NCBI RefSeq assembly: GCF_900573885.1
Contig: NZ_UPSE01000601.1
Location: 124,001-188,000 of the forward strand
Length of the DNA stretch: 64,000 nucleotides
From: Pseudomonas viridiflava
Lineage (GTDB): Bacteria; Pseudomonadota; Gammaproteobacteria; Pseudomonadales; Pseudomonadaceae
Reading direction: 5' to 3'
The notes under the pieces were generated by a model. It saw only the letters and a list, made by a program, of their open reading frames with translations. It was not told the DNA's origin and searched no databases. A program made the translations under genes and the position numbers. Within the stretch, counting starts at the first letter, position 1; each line of letters opens with the position of its first letter. Positions 8,352 through 16,323 of this stretch are shown here, piece by piece.

Positions 8352-9704
8352 TCAGGCGCCGAGCAGACTCTGTCCGCACACCCGCAGCACCTGGCCAGTC
8401 ACGCCGCCGCTGGTGGGCTGGGCGAACCAGGCCACGGCCTCGGCGACATCCTGCGGCAGGCCGCCTTGCCCCATCGAGTTCATGCGGCGCCCGGCTTCGC
8501 GGATGGTCAGCGGAATGGCCGCGGTCATCTGCGTTTCGATAAAGCCCGGCGCCACGGCGTTGATGCTAATGCCGCGCTTGGCCAGCGCCGGCGCCCAGGC
8601 CGCCGCCAAACCGATTAGCCCGGCCTTGCTCACCGCATAGTTGCTCTGGCCCATATTGCCGGCGATACCACTGATGGAGGCGAGCAACACGATGCGGCCG
8701 TTGTCGTTGAGCTTGCCGCCATCGAGCAGCGCTTTGGTGAGAATTTCCGGGGCGCGCAGGTTAACGTCGATGACCGAATCCCAGAACGCTTCGCTCATTT
8801 TCGCCAAGGTTTTATCGCGGGTAATACCGGCGTTGTGCACGACGATATCGACGCCGTCGGGCAGCGCGGCGAGCAACTGTTCCGGCGCATCCGGTGCGCA
8901 GATGTCCAGCGCCACGCTGCGACCACCAAGGCGGGCGGCGAGAGCGTCGAGGGCTTCTTTCATGGCCGGAACGTCCAGCAGCACCACGCTGGCGCCGTCG
9001 CGAGCCAGGGTTTCTGCGATGGAGGCACCGATGCCACGGCTGGCGCCGGTGACCAATGCGGTCTTGCCGCCGAGTGGCCGGCTCCAGTCATTCACCTGAG
9101 CCGTGTTGGCGTTCAGGCGCACCACCTGGCCCGAAACGTACGCGCTTTTGGGCGACAGGAAAAAACGCAGCGCGCCTTCCAGCTGGTCTTCAGCACCCTT
9201 GTTCACATAGAGCAACTGCACGCTGCCGCCCCGGCGGATTTCCTTGCCCAACGAGCGGGTGAAACCTTCGAGCGAACGCTGGGCGCTGGCGGCGAACGGG
9301 TCTTTCAGCGACTCCGGCGGACGGCCGAGAACCACCACGCGCGGACACAGATCAAGGCCCTTTAGCGCTGGCTGGAAAAACGCGCGCAGCTGTTTCAGTT
9401 CGTCGGCCGAGGTGATGGCGCTCGCGTCGAACACCAGTGCCTTGAGTTTCGGGCCGTGTTCGGCGGTCCAGCGGCTCAGGCCAAAGGTGCCATCTTCGCT
9501 GGCGAAGGCCTGGTCGGTAAGACGGTTTAGAAACGCGCTGGCGGCTTCTGCCAACACGCCGCCATTGATCAACAGCGCCCCGTCGACCGGCCGCATGCGC
9601 CCGGCCGACCAGCGCTCCAGGCGCACCGGCGACGGCAAACCAAGGGCACCGACCAGGCGGCGGCCGGTGGGGGAGTTGGCGAAGTTCAGGTAACGATCAG
9701 ACAT
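8352..9704 (-). CDS. FabG-like 3-oxoacyl reductase, two-domain SDR
   Basis: A 450-residue short-chain dehydrogenase, about twice the usual FabG length. The C-terminal 240 residues hold the active SDR domain: cofactor motif TGASRGIGASIAETLA, NAGITRD, catalytic Ser in LASISGIAGN and YAVSK. The N-terminal 200 residues resemble a degenerate Rossmann domain without a glycine motif. It would reduce 3-oxoacyl-CoA or -ACP with NADPH. GGAGCC precedes the ATG at 9704. It is divergent from the thiolase, with the shared operator-like site between them. Confidence 0.88.
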   Translation of the reverse strand: MSDRYLNFANSPTGRRLVGALGLPSPVRLERWSAGRMRPVDGALLINGGVLAEAASAFLNRLTDQAFASEDGTFGLSRWTAEHGPKLKALVFDASAITSADELKQLRAFFQPALKGLDLCPRVVVLGRPPESLKDPFAASAQRSLEGFTRSLGKEIRRGGSVQLLYVNKGAEDQLEGALRFFLSPKSAYVSGQVVRLNANTAQVNDWSRPLGGKTALVTGASRGIGASIAETLARDGASVVLLDVPAMKEALDALAARLGGRSVALDICAPDAPEQLLAALPDGVDIVVHNAGITRDKTLAKMSEAFWDSVIDVNLRAPEILTKALLDGGKLNDNGRIVLLASISGIAGNMGQSNYAVSKAGLIGLAAAWAPALAKRGISINAVAPGFIETQMTAAIPLTIREAGRRMNSMGQGGLPQDVAEAVAWFAQPTSGGVTGQVLRVCGQSLLGA

Positions 9705-9768
9705 GGCAGACGGCTCCGGCAGGAGAAACAAATGTAGGCTCACTCTACGCAGACCGACAGCGTGCGCA

Positions 9769-9808
9769 ATTGACCGCGCCGCTTGCGCCGCTGGCAAGGC
9801 GGCCAATG
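9769..9808. promoter_or_regulatory. Putative AraC-type operator, copy B
   Basis: Second copy of the 39-bp block described at 7227. It lies between the divergent fabG-like and thiolase genes, 65 bp from the reductase start and about 55 bp from the thiolase start, so it could control both directions. The central TGCGCCGCTGGCA and terminal CCAAT are conserved. Confidence 0.62.
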
Positions 9809-9862
9809 CGAGCGGGCCATGGCAAGCTAGTCTGTGACCACGTATCTCCCGAGGAGTCTCAC

Positions 9863-11140
9863 ATGACCCAGCTGCGCCGGGTCGCCATTGTCGGCGGCAA
9901 CCGTATTCCCTTCGCCCGTTCCAACACCGTGTACGCCACCACCAGCAACCAGGAAATGCTCACCGCCGCTCTGGAGGGCTTGATCGAGCGTTACAAGCTG
10001 CACGGCGAAATCATCGGAGAGGTGGTGGCCGGCGCGGTGCTCAAGCATTCCCGCGACTTCAACCTGACTCGCGAATGCGTATTGGGCTCGCGCCTGGCGC
10101 CGGAAACCCCGGCCTACGACATTCAGCAAGCCTGTGGCACCGGCCTGGAAGCGGCGATTCTGGTAGCTAACAAAATCGCCTTGGGGCAAATCGACAGCGC
10201 CATTGCCGGCGGCGTCGACACCACTTCCGATGCGCCGATTGGCGTGAACGAAGGCCTGCGCAAAATTCTGCTGCAAGCCAACCGTGCCAAGAGCACGGGC
10301 GACAAGGTCAAGGCGCTGCTGCAGATTCGCCCGCAGCATCTGGCACCACATATCCCGCGCAACGGTGAGCCGCGCACGGGTCTGTCGATGGGCGAGCACT
10401 GCGAATTGATGGCGCAAACCTGGGCGATTCCGCGCGACGAGCAAGACCAGCTCGCGGTGGCCAGTCACCAGAAACTCGCCGCCGCCTACGCCGAAGGCTG
10501 GCAGGACGATTTGCTCACGCCTTACCTGGGCCTGACTCGCGACCAGAACCTGCGCGCCGACATCAGCCTGGAAAAACTCTCCACCCTGAAGCCGGTTTTC
10601 GAAAAGGGAGCGCGCGGCACCTTGACCGCCGCGAACTCCACACCGCTGACTGACGGCGCCTCGGTAGTGCTGCTGGCCAGCGAGGAATGGGCCAACGCGC
10701 GTGGCTTGCCGATTCTTGCGTACTTTCGCGACGGCGAAGCGGCGGCGGTGGATTTCGTCAACGGCAAGGAAGGCCTGCTGATGGCGCCGGTGTACGCCGT
10801 GCCGCGCCTGCTCAAACGCAATGGCCTGACGCTGCAGGATTTCGACTATTACGAAATTCACGAAGCCTTCGCCGCTCAGGTGCTGTGCACGCTCAAGGCC
10901 TGGGAAGACGCCGACTACTGCAAAACCCGCCTCGGTCTGGACGCGCCGTTGGGGTCGATTGATCGCAGCAAAATGAACGTGAAGGGCAGCTCACTGGCGG
11001 CAGGGCACCCGTTCGCGGCCACGGGCGGGCGCATTGTCGCCAACTTGGCGAAGCTGCTTTCGGTGGCCGAAAGCGGGCGCGGCCTGATCTCAATTTGCGC
11101 CGCGGGCGGGCAAGGTGTGACTGCAATCATCGAGAAGTGA
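9863..11140 (+). CDS. Acetyl-CoA C-acyltransferase (thiolase, FadI-like)
   Basis: A 425-residue thiolase that cleaves or forms 3-oxoacyl-CoA. The acyl-accepting cysteine is in QQACGTGLEAA, the catalytic His in YEIHEAFAAQVL, a second His in NVKGSSLAAGHPFAATGGR and the deprotonating Cys in SICAAGGQGVTA. GAGGAG lies 8 bp before the ATG at 9863. A longer in-frame extension to 9770 would overlap the operator-like site and is rejected. With the reductase and MaoC it forms the thiolase step of an acyl-CoA cycle. A terminator follows. Confidence 0.92.
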   Translation: MTQLRRVAIVGGNRIPFARSNTVYATTSNQEMLTAALEGLIERYKLHGEIIGEVVAGAVLKHSRDFNLTRECVLGSRLAPETPAYDIQQACGTGLEAAILVANKIALGQIDSAIAGGVDTTSDAPIGVNEGLRKILLQANRAKSTGDKVKALLQIRPQHLAPHIPRNGEPRTGLSMGEHCELMAQTWAIPRDEQDQLAVASHQKLAAAYAEGWQDDLLTPYLGLTRDQNLRADISLEKLSTLKPVFEKGARGTLTAANSTPLTDGASVVLLASEEWANARGLPILAYFRDGEAAAVDFVNGKEGLLMAPVYAVPRLLKRNGLTLQDFDYYEIHEAFAAQVLCTLKAWEDADYCKTRLGLDAPLGSIDRSKMNVKGSSLAAGHPFAATGGRIVANLAKLLSVAESGRGLISICAAGGQGVTAIIEK

Positions 11141-11213
11141 TCTAAGCCTTGCCCGCGCAATTTACCGCGCAGGCAGGATGTAGCAACTCCGTGATTCTCT
11201 TCCCCGTAAGAGC

Positions 11214-11246
11214 AGCGGCATCGCCCAGGCGGTGCCGCTTTTTTTT
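11214..11246 (+). terminator. Rho-independent terminator after the thiolase
   Basis: A stem AGCGGCATCGCC / GGCGGTGCCGCT, with one G-T pair and a short loop, is followed by eight T. It lies 74 bp after the thiolase stop. Confidence 0.85.
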
Positions 11247-11283
11247 GGGCTGATTGCTTTTGGAGTGATGACGTTCGGCTCCG

Positions 11284-11568
11284 TTACGCGGCCTTGTCGC
11301 TGATGCGGACCTCAAGCTCCAGGTTGGCGCCCGCCAACATATTCACCAAAGCATCCAAAGAGAATTTATCGATCTTCCCTTTCAGCAGGTCGTTGAGTCT
11401 CGGCTGTGTAACCTCGAGCCTGGCTGCCGCTTCGGTTTGCGATACCTCCCAACCTTTCACCACGGTTGTGATAGCTCTCATCAATTGAGAGCGAAGCCGA
11501 AGATTCTCGGCTTCTTCTGGCGTATCAACCAACGCATCCCAAACACTGGTGGCGCGTTCGCTAGCCAT
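11284..11568 (-). CDS. HigA-like antitoxin (XRE helix-turn-helix)
   Basis: A 94-residue DNA-binding antitoxin. The HTH is visible in SQTEAAARLEVTQPRLNDLLKG and is followed by FSLDALVNMLAGANLELEVRI, typical of the small XRE antitoxins paired with Gp49/HigB toxins. It should neutralise the toxin and repress the operon. GAGGAAC before the ATG at 11568 sets the start. It is the second gene of the pair, as in higBA. A G-rich tract lies in the 68-bp spacer. Confidence 0.85.
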   Translation of the reverse strand: MASERATSVWDALVDTPEEAENLRLRSQLMRAITTVVKGWEVSQTEAAARLEVTQPRLNDLLKGKIDKFSLDALVNMLAGANLELEVRISDKAA

Positions 11569-11610
11569 ACATAGTTCCTCGCAGGGATTTCTTTTTCGGA
11601 TTCGGGCCAA

Positions 11611-11629
11611 GGGGCGGGGCGGGGCGGGG
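11611..11629 (+). other. Potential G-quadruplex tract
   Basis: Four runs of GGGG separated by single C form a textbook quadruplex-forming motif on the + strand (the template strand for the TA genes). It sits between the toxin stop and the antitoxin ribosome binding site. A role in differential expression is inference only. Confidence 0.5.
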
Positions 11630-11636
11630 ATCTTGA

Positions 11637-11966
11637 CTATCCCAGCGACTTATATCTCGTCTTGGCCAGATCGATATCGCGCTTTTCCGTTTTTTGAGTC
11701 GTTTTTCGGAAGGCATGCAGTACATAGATTGCTTCCGGCCGGTTTACTACATAGAAAACGCGAAAAGCACCTTCTTCGCATGCTATTCGGATCTCTTGCG
11801 CACCCGGACCCACGGCCTTCATCGGCTTCCAGTCGTCGGGTTCGCCGCCCTCTTGCAAGCCCTGCAACTGATAGCCTGCTCGCTTGATCGCCGTTTCGGG
11901 GAAGTTCCGAAGATCCTCCAGGCTGCTACCAATCCACTCGATTCTCTTGAGTGCGAAATCGCGCAT
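11637..11966 (-). CDS. HigB/Gp49-like toxin (RelE superfamily)
   Basis: A 109-residue RelE/ParE-fold protein of the phage Gp49/HigB branch (MRDFALKRIEWIGSSLEDLR; KAVGPGAQEIRIACEEGAFRVFYVV; YVLHAFRKTTQKT). Members cleave ribosome-bound mRNA. GGAAGGAAG directly before the ATG at 11966 favours this start over the in-frame ATG at 11999. It is transcribed ahead of the antitoxin. A perfect inverted repeat at 12039-12060 lies upstream and is the likely autoregulatory operator. Confidence 0.85.
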   Translation of the reverse strand: MRDFALKRIEWIGSSLEDLRNFPETAIKRAGYQLQGLQEGGEPDDWKPMKAVGPGAQEIRIACEEGAFRVFYVVNRPEAIYVLHAFRKTTQKTEKRDIDLAKTRYKSLG

Positions 11967-12038
11967 CTTCCTTCCCTGGTCGCCTGAGGCTTCCGACAAT
12001 GTAAATTTCGCGGTAGCTCATTGCGCCAGTGCGACGAA

Positions 12039-12060
12039 TTTATATCTGATTCGATATAAA
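12039..12060. promoter_or_regulatory. Inverted repeat upstream of higBA
   Basis: Perfect 8-bp arms TTTATATC and GATATAAA with a 6-bp spacer, 73 bp before the toxin start. Placement and symmetry fit a HigA dimer operator overlapping the promoter (inference). Confidence 0.6.
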
Positions 12061-12100
12061 GACAAGCCGAGAACAATCGCAAAGATTCAAGAGCAAAAAA

Positions 12101-12125
12101 GGCGCCTCTCGAGGCGCCTTTTTTC
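12101..12125 (-). terminator. Bidirectional terminator after ompW
   Basis: A stem GGCGCCTC / GAGGCGCC with a 2-nt loop, flanked by A6 on one side and T6 on the other. It can terminate in either orientation. It lies 14 bp after the ompW stop. Confidence 0.85.
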
Positions 12126-12138
12126 GTGTTGCGGTAAA

Positions 12139-12822
12139 TCAGAATTTGTAGCCAAGACCGATCATGTAAACGAATGGATCCACGTCCACATCAACCTTCA
12201 CTTTGTTGCCGGCCAGGTAGGTGGTGCCGGTGGTGTCGATGTCGATGTAGCGAACCTGGGCGTTGAGCATGATGTTGTCGGTGAGCATGTAGTCCATGCC
12301 GACCTGAGCTGCCAGGCCCCAGGAGTCTTTCATGTCCAGACCGCTGAAACCTTTGCTTTCGGCTTCGCTGCTGAGTTTGTCGTCGAAGAACCAGGTGTAG
12401 TTGATGCCGGCGCCGACATAGGGTTGGAATTCCGATTTGCTGTCCATCGGGTAGTACACGAGGCTCAGGGTCGGGGGCAGGTGCTTGAGGCTGCCGAGTT
12501 TGCCGTTCAGACCGGAGAACGCGCCTGGCATGCCTTTAACGCCAACGTCGTGGCTGAACGGCGTGGCGGCCAGCAGTTCGATACCGACCTGGTTGGTGAG
12601 CATGTAGGCGAAGTTCAGGCCGAGCTGGGTGTTGCTGTCCAGGGTCGCCTTGCTGCCGTTGACCTTGCCCAGAGTCGAGTGGTCGATCGGACCGCTGTTT
12701 TCGTGGGGATCAACAGTGACGGCGCCGGCGCGCAGGATAATGTCACCCGCCTCGTAGGCGTGGGCAACAGGGGCGATCAGCGCGACCGCCAGCAGAGAGG
12801 CGGCAAACAGGGCCTTGGACAT
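12139..12822 (-). CDS. ompW: OmpW family outer membrane protein
   Basis: A 227-residue eight-stranded beta-barrel that forms a narrow hydrophobic channel in the outer membrane. A Sec signal peptide ends at AHA and is followed by YEAGDIILRAGAVTVDP, a typical OmpW N-terminus. Later landmarks are GIELLAATPFSHDV, LPPTLSLVYYPM, YVGAGINYTWFF and a C-terminal aromatic strand ending GLGYKF. OmpW expression is linked to anaerobiosis and stress in several gammaproteobacteria; a candidate Anr/Fnr site lies 66 bp upstream. Single-gene unit with its own terminator. Confidence 0.93.
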   Translation of the reverse strand: MSKALFAASLLAVALIAPVAHAYEAGDIILRAGAVTVDPHENSGPIDHSTLGKVNGSKATLDSNTQLGLNFAYMLTNQVGIELLAATPFSHDVGVKGMPGAFSGLNGKLGSLKHLPPTLSLVYYPMDSKSEFQPYVGAGINYTWFFDDKLSSEAESKGFSGLDMKDSWGLAAQVGMDYMLTDNIMLNAQVRYIDIDTTGTTYLAGNKVKVDVDVDPFVYMIGLGYKF

Positions 12823-12887
12823 GGGGGTACTCCTTCATTACTAACGTTTGAATGGCGTCAGTATCGAAGGATGCGTAGCTGGCTATT

Positions 12888-12901
12888 TTGATTTGGGACA
12901 A
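12888..12901 (-). promoter_or_regulatory. Candidate Anr/Fnr box upstream of ompW
   Basis: Reads TTGATTTGGGACAA, matching 8 of the 10 defined bases of the Fnr/Anr consensus TTGAT-N4-ATCAA. It is centred about 72 bp before the ompW start. This fits the known Fnr control of ompW in enterics, but promoter elements were not verified. Confidence 0.4.
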
Positions 12902-12947
12902 TGAATTGATGCAGGCCCAGTCGTGCTCGTTTAGCGACGCGGCTTAC

Positions 12948-13478
12948 TCAGCTTTCGGGCGATTCATACGGGTAGATTTTGCTCGCGTCCATTTGATAGC
13001 CCGCGTCAGCCAGCTCGCTAGAAGTGTTTTTGACTTGCAAGGGGCCTTCGACCCAGAACGGCTGATACAGCGCGTCCATCAGCACGCCGAGCTCGCTGGT
13101 GACGTGCACGATCTGGTTGGACGGCGGTGGCGGCACGTGAATGCAGGCGCCGAAATAGGGCACCAGCAGAAACTCGGTAACCCGGCCAGCTTCGCTCACT
13201 TGCAGTGGCACGATGTAGCCGGGCAGTTTCACCTGCTGGCCATCGAGCGCCTGCACCACCGGTGCGGCTGGCGATTGCTGTTTGGCGGCGGGTGCCTGTT
13301 CGGCGGCCAGTGCATCGGCCAGCTGCGACAGATCGTGCATGGGCGCTGCCGGCTGTGTGGCAACCGGAGCGTCTGGCGGCACCATTTCCGACCATGTCAG
13401 TTCGCGCACATCGGCGGCCGAGGCGTTGAACGCCAAAAGTGGCGCCAGCAGCAGGGCGGTGAGTAACGGGCGCAACAT
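12948..13478 (-). CDS. DUF3299 periplasmic protein of a Zrg-like operon
   Basis: A 176-residue exported protein with a signal peptide ending NASA. A Pro/Ala/Gln-rich linker leads into a DUF3299 domain (KLPGYIVPLQ, FLLVPYFGACIHVPPPPSNQ, YQPFWVEGPLQV). The single Cys and His in GACIHVP could bind metal. GAGGA upstream of the ATG at 13478 fixes the start; the ORF could extend to 13493. It is the last gene of a four-gene run headed by DUF2796, an arrangement like the zinc-regulated zrg clusters of Vibrio. Exact role unknown. Confidence 0.8.
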   Translation of the reverse strand: MLRPLLTALLLAPLLAFNASAADVRELTWSEMVPPDAPVATQPAAPMHDLSQLADALAAEQAPAAKQQSPAAPVVQALDGQQVKLPGYIVPLQVSEAGRVTEFLLVPYFGACIHVPPPPSNQIVHVTSELGVLMDALYQPFWVEGPLQVKNTSSELADAGYQMDASKIYPYESPES

Positions 13479-13508
13479 GGTCGGAATCCTCAAGGGGTGA
13501 AGCGGTTT

Positions 13509-14774
13509 CTATACGCGGATGGACAAGCCATCTGCCAGCGATTGTCGATAGGCACGCCAGGCGGGAATGGCGCCCATCAGCAGGGCGGCGCCAAGGATGC
13601 CTCCCAACAGTGTCCATTCATAAGCGCTCGGCAGCGCCAGCGGCAGAAAGATACCGTAGTTGGACTGCACATAACCTTGCGCGGCGGCAATGCCGACGTA
13701 CAGCAGCAGGGTGCCGAGCACGACGCCGGAGCATGCCAGAGCGAATGCCTCCAGCACCAGCAGACTGGCGATATGCCAAGGCCGCGCACCGACTGAGCGG
13801 AGAATTGCCATCTCTCGGCGGCGTTCGTTCAGGCTGGTGAGAATGGCGGTGAGCATGCCGATAAGCCCGGTTATCACCACAAACAGCGACACCACGAACA
13901 GCGCTTTTTCCGCCGTGCCCATCAAGCTCCACAGCTCCTGCAATGCCACGCCGGGCAGAATCGCCAGCAGCGGCTCACCGCGGAATTCGTTGATTTCGCG
14001 CTGCATGCTGAAGGTGGAGATTTTGCTGTTCAGGCCCAGCATGAACGCCGTGATCGCTTGCGGCGTCAGGTCCATGTTGCGCGCCTGATCAGCGCTGATG
14101 CGCCCCGCACCTCGCGCTGGCACGCCGTTTTTCCAGTCGATGTGCAGCGCTTCCATGCCGCCCAGGCTGATGTGCAGCGTGCGATCCACCGGGGTGCCGG
14201 TGCGTTGCAGAATGCCGACCACGGTGAAGGGCTTGTCGTCGTGTTTGACCAGGCTGATGCTTGCCACGCCGTGGGCCAGCACGATTTTCTCGCCCAGTTT
14301 GTACTTGAGCGCATCGGCCACTTCGGCGCCAAGCACGACCTCGAACGGGTCGGTGTCGAATGCCCGGCCGCTGGCCAGTTGCAACGCCTGGCCACGGCCG
14401 TAGTGGTAGTGCTCGAAGTAGGCGCCAGTGGTGCCCATCACACGGTAGCCGCGGTGCGAGTCGCCGAGTGACATGGGAATGGCCCACTTCACCTGTTTGC
14501 TGTTGGCGAAGTGCTCGAAGCTGTCCCAGCGAATGTTGTTGGTGGCGTTGCCGATGCGAAACACCGAATACAGCAACAGGTTGACCGAGCCGGAGCGGGC
14601 GCCAACGATCAGGTCGGTGCCGCTGATGGTGCTGGCGAAACTGGCACGCGCTTCGGTGCGCACCCGTTCAACGGCCAGCAACAGGCACACCGACAAGGCG
14701 ATGGCGAACACGGTGAGCAGAGCGGTGAAGCGGCGATTGGCCAGGCTGGCCATGGCGAGACGCAACAGATACAT
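13509..14774 (-). CDS. FtsX/MacB-type ABC transporter permease
   Basis: A 421-residue inner-membrane permease with the MacB/LolCE topology: one N-terminal transmembrane helix (about 18-37), a large periplasmic domain (about 40-285), then three C-terminal helices (about 290-320, 345-370 and 385-405). The coupling segment reads NERRREMAILRSVGA, characteristic of FtsX-like permeases. GGAGG lies before the ATG at 14774, 1 bp after the ATPase stop, so the two are co-translated. Such systems usually do mechanotransmission or lipoprotein/peptide handling rather than classical import. The zinc context is inferred from neighbours. Confidence 0.88.
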   Translation of the reverse strand: MYLLRLAMASLANRRFTALLTVFAIALSVCLLLAVERVRTEARASFASTISGTDLIVGARSGSVNLLLYSVFRIGNATNNIRWDSFEHFANSKQVKWAIPMSLGDSHRGYRVMGTTGAYFEHYHYGRGQALQLASGRAFDTDPFEVVLGAEVADALKYKLGEKIVLAHGVASISLVKHDDKPFTVVGILQRTGTPVDRTLHISLGGMEALHIDWKNGVPARGAGRISADQARNMDLTPQAITAFMLGLNSKISTFSMQREINEFRGEPLLAILPGVALQELWSLMGTAEKALFVVSLFVVITGLIGMLTAILTSLNERRREMAILRSVGARPWHIASLLVLEAFALACSGVVLGTLLLYVGIAAAQGYVQSNYGIFLPLALPSAYEWTLLGGILGAALLMGAIPAWRAYRQSLADGLSIRV

Positions 14775-14775
14775 C

Positions 14776-15486
14776 TCAAACCTCCGCAGCGGACGTGGCC
14801 GCGCGATTGAGTTCTGCCAATGACAGGTGCCGGTCAAACAACGGCGCCAGACTTTGATCGTGGCTGACAAACAGCAGGCTGGACCCGGCTGCGCGGCATT
14901 CGGCGAACAACAACTGGAGAAACGCCTCGCGGGCGTCGGAGTCAAGCGCGGAAGTCGGCTCGTCGGCGATCACCAGTTCAGGCTGGCCGATCAGGGCGCG
15001 GGCCGCAGCAACGCGTTGCTGCTGCCCGATGGATAACGCCTCGGCACGTCGGTCGAGCAAATCATCCTTCAAACCCAAGTGTGCCAAGAGGGCGCCGGCC
15101 GCCTTGTGCACGCTGCCGTGGCGCTCCCTGGCGCGCTGGGTGCGCACCTTGGAAAAGTGGCACGGCAATTCAACGTTTTCGCGCACCGACAGAAACGGCA
15201 GCAGGTTGAATTGCTGAAAAATGTAGCCCGTGTGGTCGACGCGAAAATGATCGCGGGCGCCGGCCGAGAGCTCTGTCAGTTCCTGCCCCAACAAAGTGAT
15301 GCTGCCGCGACCGGGTTTCTGCACGCCGCCGAGCAAGCCCAGCAGTGTGGTTTTGCCGCTGCCGCTCGGGCCCTTGAGAAACAGGGTTTCGCCGGGGGCG
15401 AGGTGAAAAGCAGGAATATCCAGTAACTCGGCTTGGCCGGGCCAGGCGAAACCGAGGTCACGAAGCAGCAGAAGGGGTGCAGTCAT
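14776..15486 (-). CDS. ABC transporter ATPase (LolD/MacB type)
   Basis: A 236-residue nucleotide-binding subunit with Walker A GPSGSGKTTLLGLLGG, Q-loop FQQFNLLPFLSVREN, signature LSIGQQQRVAAARAL, Walker B LVIADEPTSALD and H-loop His in SHDQ. The signature deviates from LSGGQ at the third residue. It powers the FtsX-like permease encoded immediately downstream. The start at 15486 (MTAPLLLL) is chosen; the ATG at 15495 is an alternative, and neither has a strong Shine-Dalgarno. Confidence 0.9.
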   Translation of the reverse strand: MTAPLLLLRDLGFAWPGQAELLDIPAFHLAPGETLFLKGPSGSGKTTLLGLLGGVQKPGRGSITLLGQELTELSAGARDHFRVDHTGYIFQQFNLLPFLSVRENVELPCHFSKVRTQRARERHGSVHKAAGALLAHLGLKDDLLDRRAEALSIGQQQRVAAARALIGQPELVIADEPTSALDSDAREAFLQLLFAECRAAGSSLLFVSHDQSLAPLFDRHLSLAELNRAATSAAEV

Positions 15487-15585
15487 GGCGGGCATCTTGA
15501 AAGGGGCGGGGCGAAATCGACGCCGCCCAAGACCATTTATGGATGGGCTTGGGCGGCTGCCGCTGGCTGTTAGAGCACGACCGAA

Positions 15586-16194
15586 TCAGAAGTTCAGGCG
15601 CGGGCTCTTTGCGTTCAGTTCAGCTCCTTGCTGGCCGTTTGGCCCGATCAGTTGGGCCTGCACTTCGTGCAGCGAGGGGAAGCGCTTGAACAGCGGCGTG
15701 AGGTCGACGCCCGTCAAGGCCGCCGGTGCGGCGCAATTCAGTTTATAGCTGGCATGGATTTCACTGTGGTGATGCTCGTGCTCGTCTTTATCGCCGTCGG
15801 CATGCTCGTCATGGTCGTGGTCATGGTCATCATCGGCTTCTGGCTTGTCGCCGAACAGCGGGCTGTGCAGGGTAACTTTTACCACGCTGCAGTTGGCGGC
15901 GGCCGGCAGGGCGAACAGGCTCAGCGGTTTTTCCAGATCGGCGCGAGCCGCAGCCAGGGTCGCCTGGTCTACCGCAACTTTGGCTTCGTGTTCAAAACCC
16001 ACCAGGTTCATCGACGGGTTTTCCAGCTCCAGTTCCAGCGTGTTGCCATCCAGCGCGGCGTTCAAGCGGCCCACGCCATGCTCGTGGGTGCCGAGGCTGG
16101 CGTGCTCTTCAACGGGGTCATCGTGGCTGTCCGCAGCGTGGGCAATGGCCAACGGCAACAGGGCTAACGGCAGGGCAAGCAGCAAACGGCGCAT
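15586..16194 (-). CDS. DUF2796 His-rich zinc-associated periplasmic protein
   Basis: About 202 residues with a signal peptide (LPLAIAHAA), then the DUF2796 core (HEHGVGRLNAALDGNTLELELE, PSMNLVGFEHEA). A strongly His/Asp-rich loop (DDDHDHDHDEHADGDKDEHEHHH) sits near 120-145, a likely metal-binding region. The domain matches ZrgA of Vibrio zinc-regulated clusters. A near-consensus Zur box sits 36 bp upstream of its start, so the operon (DUF2796, ATPase, permease, DUF3299) is probably induced by zinc starvation. The metal role is inference from family and site. Confidence 0.85.
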   Translation of the reverse strand: MRRLLLALPLALLPLAIAHAADSHDDPVEEHASLGTHEHGVGRLNAALDGNTLELELENPSMNLVGFEHEAKVAVDQATLAAARADLEKPLSLFALPAAANCSVVKVTLHSPLFGDKPEADDDHDHDHDEHADGDKDEHEHHHSEIHASYKLNCAAPAALTGVDLTPLFKRFPSLHEVQAQLIGPNGQQGAELNAKSPRLNF

Positions 16195-16229
16195 GAAGGG
16201 AAACTCCGGCAAAACGGCTGAATTGAGAT

Positions 16230-16242
16230 GTTATGTTATAAC
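16230..16242 (-). promoter_or_regulatory. Zur-like operator
   Basis: Reads GTTATGTTATAAC, 12 of 13 positions of the core GTTATA-N-TATAAC typical of gammaproteobacterial Zur sites. It lies 36 bp before the DUF2796 start. The divergent gene at 16324 could also be affected. Confidence 0.65.
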
Positions 16243-16323
16243 TCAAAAGGCGCGCTGCCTAGCCTGCTTGGCGATCAACCGCACTCGTGGGAGCATGGCC
16301 GAACTTTTGCGGGAGGGCGGGAA

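Noticed and set aside
9770..9862. N-terminal extension of the thiolase to an upstream ATG
   Set aside because: It would translate the operator-like site, has no Shine-Dalgarno, and GAGGAG precedes the ATG at 9863.
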